A DNA stretch of 64,000 bases from a virus. This document shows, piece by piece, positions 61,105 through 64,000 of the stretch; the stretch's first letter is position 1; each line of letters starts with the position of its first letter. A program made the translations under genes and the position numbers. The notes under the pieces were generated by a model. It saw only the letters and a list, made by a program, of their open reading frames with translations. It was not told the origin of the DNA and did no database searches. The stretch spans positions 36,651-100,650 of the IMG/VR virus record IMGVR_UViG_3300018428_005148; one strand, given 5' to 3'.

Positions 61105-62034
61105 ATGTCAAATAATAAATTTGAGAGTTTATTAGAATTACTGATAAACGAAGAAAACGACAAAGCAGAAGCACTATTCCACGAAATCGTAGTAGAAAAA
61201 TCTAGAGAAATCTACGAGAACCTAGCGGATGAGGAAGTGACTGCTGAGGCTAAAGAAGAGTCTAAAGAAGAAGTTAAAGAGACGGAAGCATCTGAGGAAG
61301 AGAAAGTAGAAGAAACTACAGAAGAAGCAAAAGATGAGAAAGTTGAAGAGACTTCTGAAGAATCTAAAGACGAGCAAGTAGATGAAGTTGTTGAATTAGA
61401 AGACGAAGCAACAGAATCTGAAACAACTGAAGAAGAATCAATCGAAGAAGTAGGCGGTGACGCAACTGACGAATTGGTTAAAGACATATCAGCCGAAGAA
61501 GAAGGCGAGATGGATGCAGACAAAGGCGAAGAAATGCCAGCAGACATGGACGCTGACAAGGGCGAAGAAGATATGGAAGACAGAGTTGTTGACTTGGAAG
61601 ACGCTTTAGACGAATTAAAAGCAGAATTCGAAGCAATGATGAGCAAGAAAGACGACGGCGAAGAAGAAAAAGAAGAGGCCGTTGAAATGCCAGCTCAAGA
61701 AACTCCAGAAATGCCAGTGGAAAGCAAAGAAGCAGACACAAAGGAAACTGTAAAAGAATACAAGATCCAAAAATCTGCGAACAACACTGACGGATCTGAC
61801 AAGTCTGCAAAATCACCAGTAGCAGATGCAGGAACTAAAATGGGCCAAGGTGGTGCAAACATCGCCAAAGGCGGAGCAGAAGACAAAGGAAGACCGGCTC
61901 CAACTGCACAAAAAATGGGTGAGTTCGAAAACAGTCCAGGAAAAGACAAATCTTCTTCAATGAAGAAAGAAGTTAAACCTGCAACTGCTGACGGATCAGA
62001 CAAATCAGCAAAATCACCAGTTGCTTCTAAGTAA
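61105..62034 (+). CDS. Acidic prohead core protein with repeated tail motif
   Basis: A 309-residue protein. The N-terminal 45 residues (KFESLLELLINEENDKAEAL, FHEIVVEKSREIYENL) are helical and seem conserved. Residues 45-215 are extremely Glu/Asp-rich with Lys and Thr. The C-terminal 100 residues are Lys/Ser/Gly-rich, with the unit DGSDKSAKSPVA occurring twice (about residues 230 and 297). Composition and place directly before gp21 indicate a prohead core (scaffold) protein that the gp21 protease would cleave into peptides on maturation. GGAG lies 8 nt before the ATG. No sequence match to T4 gp67 or gp68 is claimed. Confidence 0.75.
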   Translation: MSNNKFESLLELLINEENDKAEALFHEIVVEKSREIYENLADEEVTAEAKEESKEEVKETEASEEEKVEETTEEAKDEKVEETSEESKDEQVDEVVELEDEATESETTEEESIEEVGGDATDELVKDISAEEEGEMDADKGEEMPADMDADKGEEDMEDRVVDLEDALDELKAEFEAMMSKKDDGEEEKEEAVEMPAQETPEMPVESKEADTKETVKEYKIQKSANNTDGSDKSAKSPVADAGTKMGQGGANIAKGGAEDKGRPAPTAQKMGEFENSPGKDKSSSMKKEVKPATADGSDKSAKSPVASK

Positions 62035-62057
62035 TTGTTGATTAACGGGAGTTTGGA

Positions 62058-62687
62058 ATGTCATTATACCTAAGGGAGAATCTAACTTTTGATCAGGCCA
62101 GGGTGCAGGTCTTACACGAGGGAAAAGACGGTAAGGATTTGTACATGAAGGGCATCTGTATCCAAGGTGGGATCAAGAACGCTAATCAGAGAGTTTATCC
62201 TGTGTCAGAGATCGCCAAAGCGACAAAGACACTGAACGATCAGATCAGTTCTGGATACTCCGTGTTAGGTGAAGTTGACCATCCAGATGATTTAAAGATT
62301 AATTTGGACCGTGTGTCTCACATGATTACTGAAATGTGGATGGATGGTCCAAATGGATACGGCAAGATGAAGATTTTGCCGACACCAATGGGCTCACTTG
62401 TGAAGACTATGTTGGAATCGGGTGTGAAACTGGGCGTATCGTCAAGAGGAAGTGGTAACATTTCCGAGTACGGCGGTGGCGAAGTTTCAGATTTTGAGAT
62501 CATCACAGTTGACGTGGTAGCCCAACCTTCGGCACCAGGTGCTTATCCAACGCCAATTTACGAACACCTAATGAACACCAAGGGTGGTAACATGGCGAAA
62601 GGTTTGGCGGCCGAAGTTAGAAATGACCCAAAAGCACAAAGGTATCTGAAAGATGCCCTAACAAACATAATAAAGGACCTAAAATAA
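62058..62687 (+). CDS. 21: Prohead maturation protease gp21
   Basis: A 209-residue serine protease (T4 gp21 212 aa), which cleaves scaffold and capsid proteins in the prohead. IQGGIKNANQRVYPVSEIAK is the conserved N-terminal region; GEVDHPDDLKINLDRVSHMI carries the catalytic H75; KLGVSSRGSGNI carries the serine (S128/S129). VDVVAQPSAPGAYPTPIYEH closes the domain. The C-terminal 30 residues are probably removed by self-cleavage. GGGAG precedes the ATG. One base separates it from gp22. Confidence 0.95.
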   Translation: MSLYLRENLTFDQARVQVLHEGKDGKDLYMKGICIQGGIKNANQRVYPVSEIAKATKTLNDQISSGYSVLGEVDHPDDLKINLDRVSHMITEMWMDGPNGYGKMKILPTPMGSLVKTMLESGVKLGVSSRGSGNISEYGGGEVSDFEIITVDVVAQPSAPGAYPTPIYEHLMNTKGGNMAKGLAAEVRNDPKAQRYLKDALTNIIKDLK

Positions 62688-62688
62688 A

Positions 62689-63756
62689 ATGATCGATGCA
62701 ATATCAAAACTTGTTGAATCAGGAGCCATATCGGAAGACGTTCAAAAGTCTATCCAAGAGGCTTGGGATTCAAAAATCAAGGAAAATAGAGAAAATGTTA
62801 GTGCCGATTTAAGAGAAGAGTTCGCAAAAAGATACGAACATGACAAATCTAACATGATCGAAGCGATTGACAAGATGATGACTGAGAAGTTATCTGAGGA
62901 AATCACGAAGTTCGTGGAAGACAGAAAAGCATTAGCACAAGAAAAAATTGCCTACAAAGAAAACGTAGGCGCTCACTCTGCCAAACTGCAGGAATTCATA
63001 ATGCAGAAGTTGTCAGAGGAGTTGAAAGAACTACACAACGACAGAAAAGGTGTGCATGAAAACTTTAACAAAATGGAAGAGTTCGTAGTAAACGCTCTTG
63101 CAAAAGAAATTAAAGAGTTCCATGAAGACAAAAAAGGCGTTGTGGAGACGAAAGTCAAACTAGTAGCCGAGGCCAAAAAACAAATGGCCAAGATGAAAGA
63201 GGCTTTCATTACAAGATCTGCTAAAGTTGTAGAGTCTGCTGTAAACAAAAAACTTGCTGAAGAGTTGAAAGCTCTTAAAGAAGACATCACAGCGGCTAGA
63301 GAAATCAACTTTGGCAAGAAAATATTCGAGGCGTTTGCTTCTGAGTACCAGAATTCTTACTTAAATGAGAAGTCTGAGACTGCGAAGTTAATGAAAGTAG
63401 TGGATGAAACCACTCTTAAGTTGAAAGACGCTGAGAAGGCCGTCGAAGAGAAACAAGCGGTGATTGAGTCCAAAGACGCGGAAGCGAAAAGACAAGCGGA
63501 CTTGATGGAACGCAAGGAAAAGATGGCTGAGATGCTCAAACCATTGGGCAAAGAAAAGGGTGAAGTTATGAGCCAACTGCTTGAATCAGTTCAAACAGAC
63601 AACTTACAGGCTTCATTCGACAAGTATCTACCACATGTGATGGCTGACAAACCAGTTGAAACTGCCAAACAAGTTATGACAGAAGCAAAAGGTGACAGAG
63701 CACAAAGGGAAGATGCTGACTTAACCAATATCCGTAAATTAGCGGGTATTAATTAA
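62689..63756 (+). CDS. 22: Prohead scaffold protein gp22
   Basis: A 355-residue, almost wholly helical protein (T4 gp22 269 aa) that forms the prohead core. It begins MIDAISKLVESGAISEDVQK, has repeated segments with heptads (EEITKFVEDRKALAQEKIAY, AKEIKEFHEDKKGVVETKVK) and ends DLTNIRKLAGIN, a typical scaffold tail. Glu/Lys content is high. It lies between protease and major capsid as in T4. It would be digested by gp21 during head maturation. Confidence 0.92.
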   Translation: MIDAISKLVESGAISEDVQKSIQEAWDSKIKENRENVSADLREEFAKRYEHDKSNMIEAIDKMMTEKLSEEITKFVEDRKALAQEKIAYKENVGAHSAKLQEFIMQKLSEELKELHNDRKGVHENFNKMEEFVVNALAKEIKEFHEDKKGVVETKVKLVAEAKKQMAKMKEAFITRSAKVVESAVNKKLAEELKALKEDITAAREINFGKKIFEAFASEYQNSYLNEKSETAKLMKVVDETTLKLKDAEKAVEEKQAVIESKDAEAKRQADLMERKEKMAEMLKPLGKEKGEVMSQLLESVQTDNLQASFDKYLPHVMADKPVETAKQVMTEAKGDRAQREDADLTNIRKLAGIN

Positions 63757-63778
63757 CAAACTAAGGGGAAAAGATCAA

Positions 63779-64000
63779 ATGTCAGATATATTTGAATCAA
63801 AATGGGGCGAAACTAAACAGGCCCTAACCGAAGGTTTAACAGGCAACAAGAAAAAAACTATGGATGTCGTGTTAGAAAACACGAAGAGATACTTGGCTGA
63901 GCAGTCAACTGCTGGTGCCACATCTGCAGGTAACGTTGCTACGTTAAACAGGGTTATCCTACCAGTAATCAGAAGGGTTATGCCAACTGTGATCGCTAAC
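63779..64000 (+). CDS. 23: Major capsid protein gp23, 5' end only
   Basis: The first 74 codons are visible before the right edge: MSDIFESKWGETKQALTEGL at the start and NVATLNRVILPVIRRVMPTV near the edge, the latter being the conserved gp23 segment (ILPVIRRVMPTVIAN). The N-terminal 60 residues probably form the propeptide removed by gp21. AAGGGGAAAAG is a strong ribosome site about 8 nt upstream. No separate promoter is seen between gp22 and gp23. Confidence 0.93.
   Translation, partial: MSDIFESKWGETKQALTEGLTGNKKKTMDVVLENTKRYLAEQSTAGATSAGNVATLNRVILPVIRRVMPTVIAN

Noticed and set aside
61212-61646. Serine-rich minus-strand frame opposite the acidic core protein
   Set aside because: It arises from GAA/GAG codons read in reverse; the plus frame has start signal, promoter and position.
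1-64000. tRNA genes, CRISPR arrays, insertion sequences or integrase/att sites
   Set aside because: No cloverleaf, regularly spaced repeats, transposase or integrase was recognised by eye; a tRNAscan or repeat search could still find a missed one.

Overview
The window is part of the genome of a T4-like myovirus, most likely a marine one. The best anchors are portal gp20, prohead protease gp21, scaffold gp22, the start of major capsid gp23, baseplate proteins gp5, gp6, gp25, gp26, gp48 and gp53, recombination proteins gp46/gp47, late sigma factor gp55, and T4-type late promoters (TATAAATA). The long, low-complexity tail-fibre proteins, the giant protein downstream of gp6 and the many surface-sugar genes resemble cyanophage and SAR11-phage (HTVC008M-type) myoviruses. 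No photosynthesis gene lies in the window, so the host cannot be fixed from it.

Layout. (1) 1-15.3 kb, minus strand: a tightly overlapping accessory operon. In transcription order it holds a small conserved gene, two glycosyltransferase-like genes, a small gene, a third glycosyltransferase-like gene, five consecutive radical SAM genes with an unusual N-terminal cysteine (twitch/SPASM-like) module, an SGNH-hydrolase-like gene, several tiny genes (34, 55 and 60 aa), a possible acyltransferase, a carbamoyltransferase, an NAD-dependent epimerase and a DegT aminotransferase. It looks like a surface-glycan or other post-synthetic modification cassette. (2) 15.4-46.1 kb, minus strand: tail and baseplate. 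gp48, gp53, hub, gp5, gp25 and gp6 are followed by a 4291-residue protein, a conserved structural protein, three paralogous tail fibres, a glycine-rich adhesin and a further fibre-like protein. (3) 46.2-50.1 kb, plus strand: gp55, gp47, a 54-aa gene and gp46. (4) 50.1-55.0 kb: short accessory genes on both strands (PLP-fold protein, 2-oxoglutarate oxygenase, basic histone-like protein, pentein-fold amidinotransferase, GIY-YIG protein) and a 500-nt non-coding stretch with several GNRA-capped hairpins, a candidate structured RNA. (5) 55.0-56.1 kb, minus strand: gp26 and a 73-aa frame joined by an apparent -1 slippery site. (6) 56.2-64 kb, plus strand: tape measure, portal, prohead core, protease, scaffold and capsid.

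How the parts fit. gp55 is the sigma factor that would read the late promoters found before gp6, gp48, gp26, the tape measure and the prohead core gene. The frameshift pair gp26/73-aa next to the tape measure gene reproduces the tail-assembly-chaperone arrangement of other tailed phages. The strongest candidates for something undescribed are the five-gene radical SAM array, the structured RNA, the frameshift, and the cupredoxin-like and beta-propeller domains inside the giant tail protein. Positions were read by eye. Coordinates of short features may be off by a base, and all family names rest on motif recognition, not database searches.
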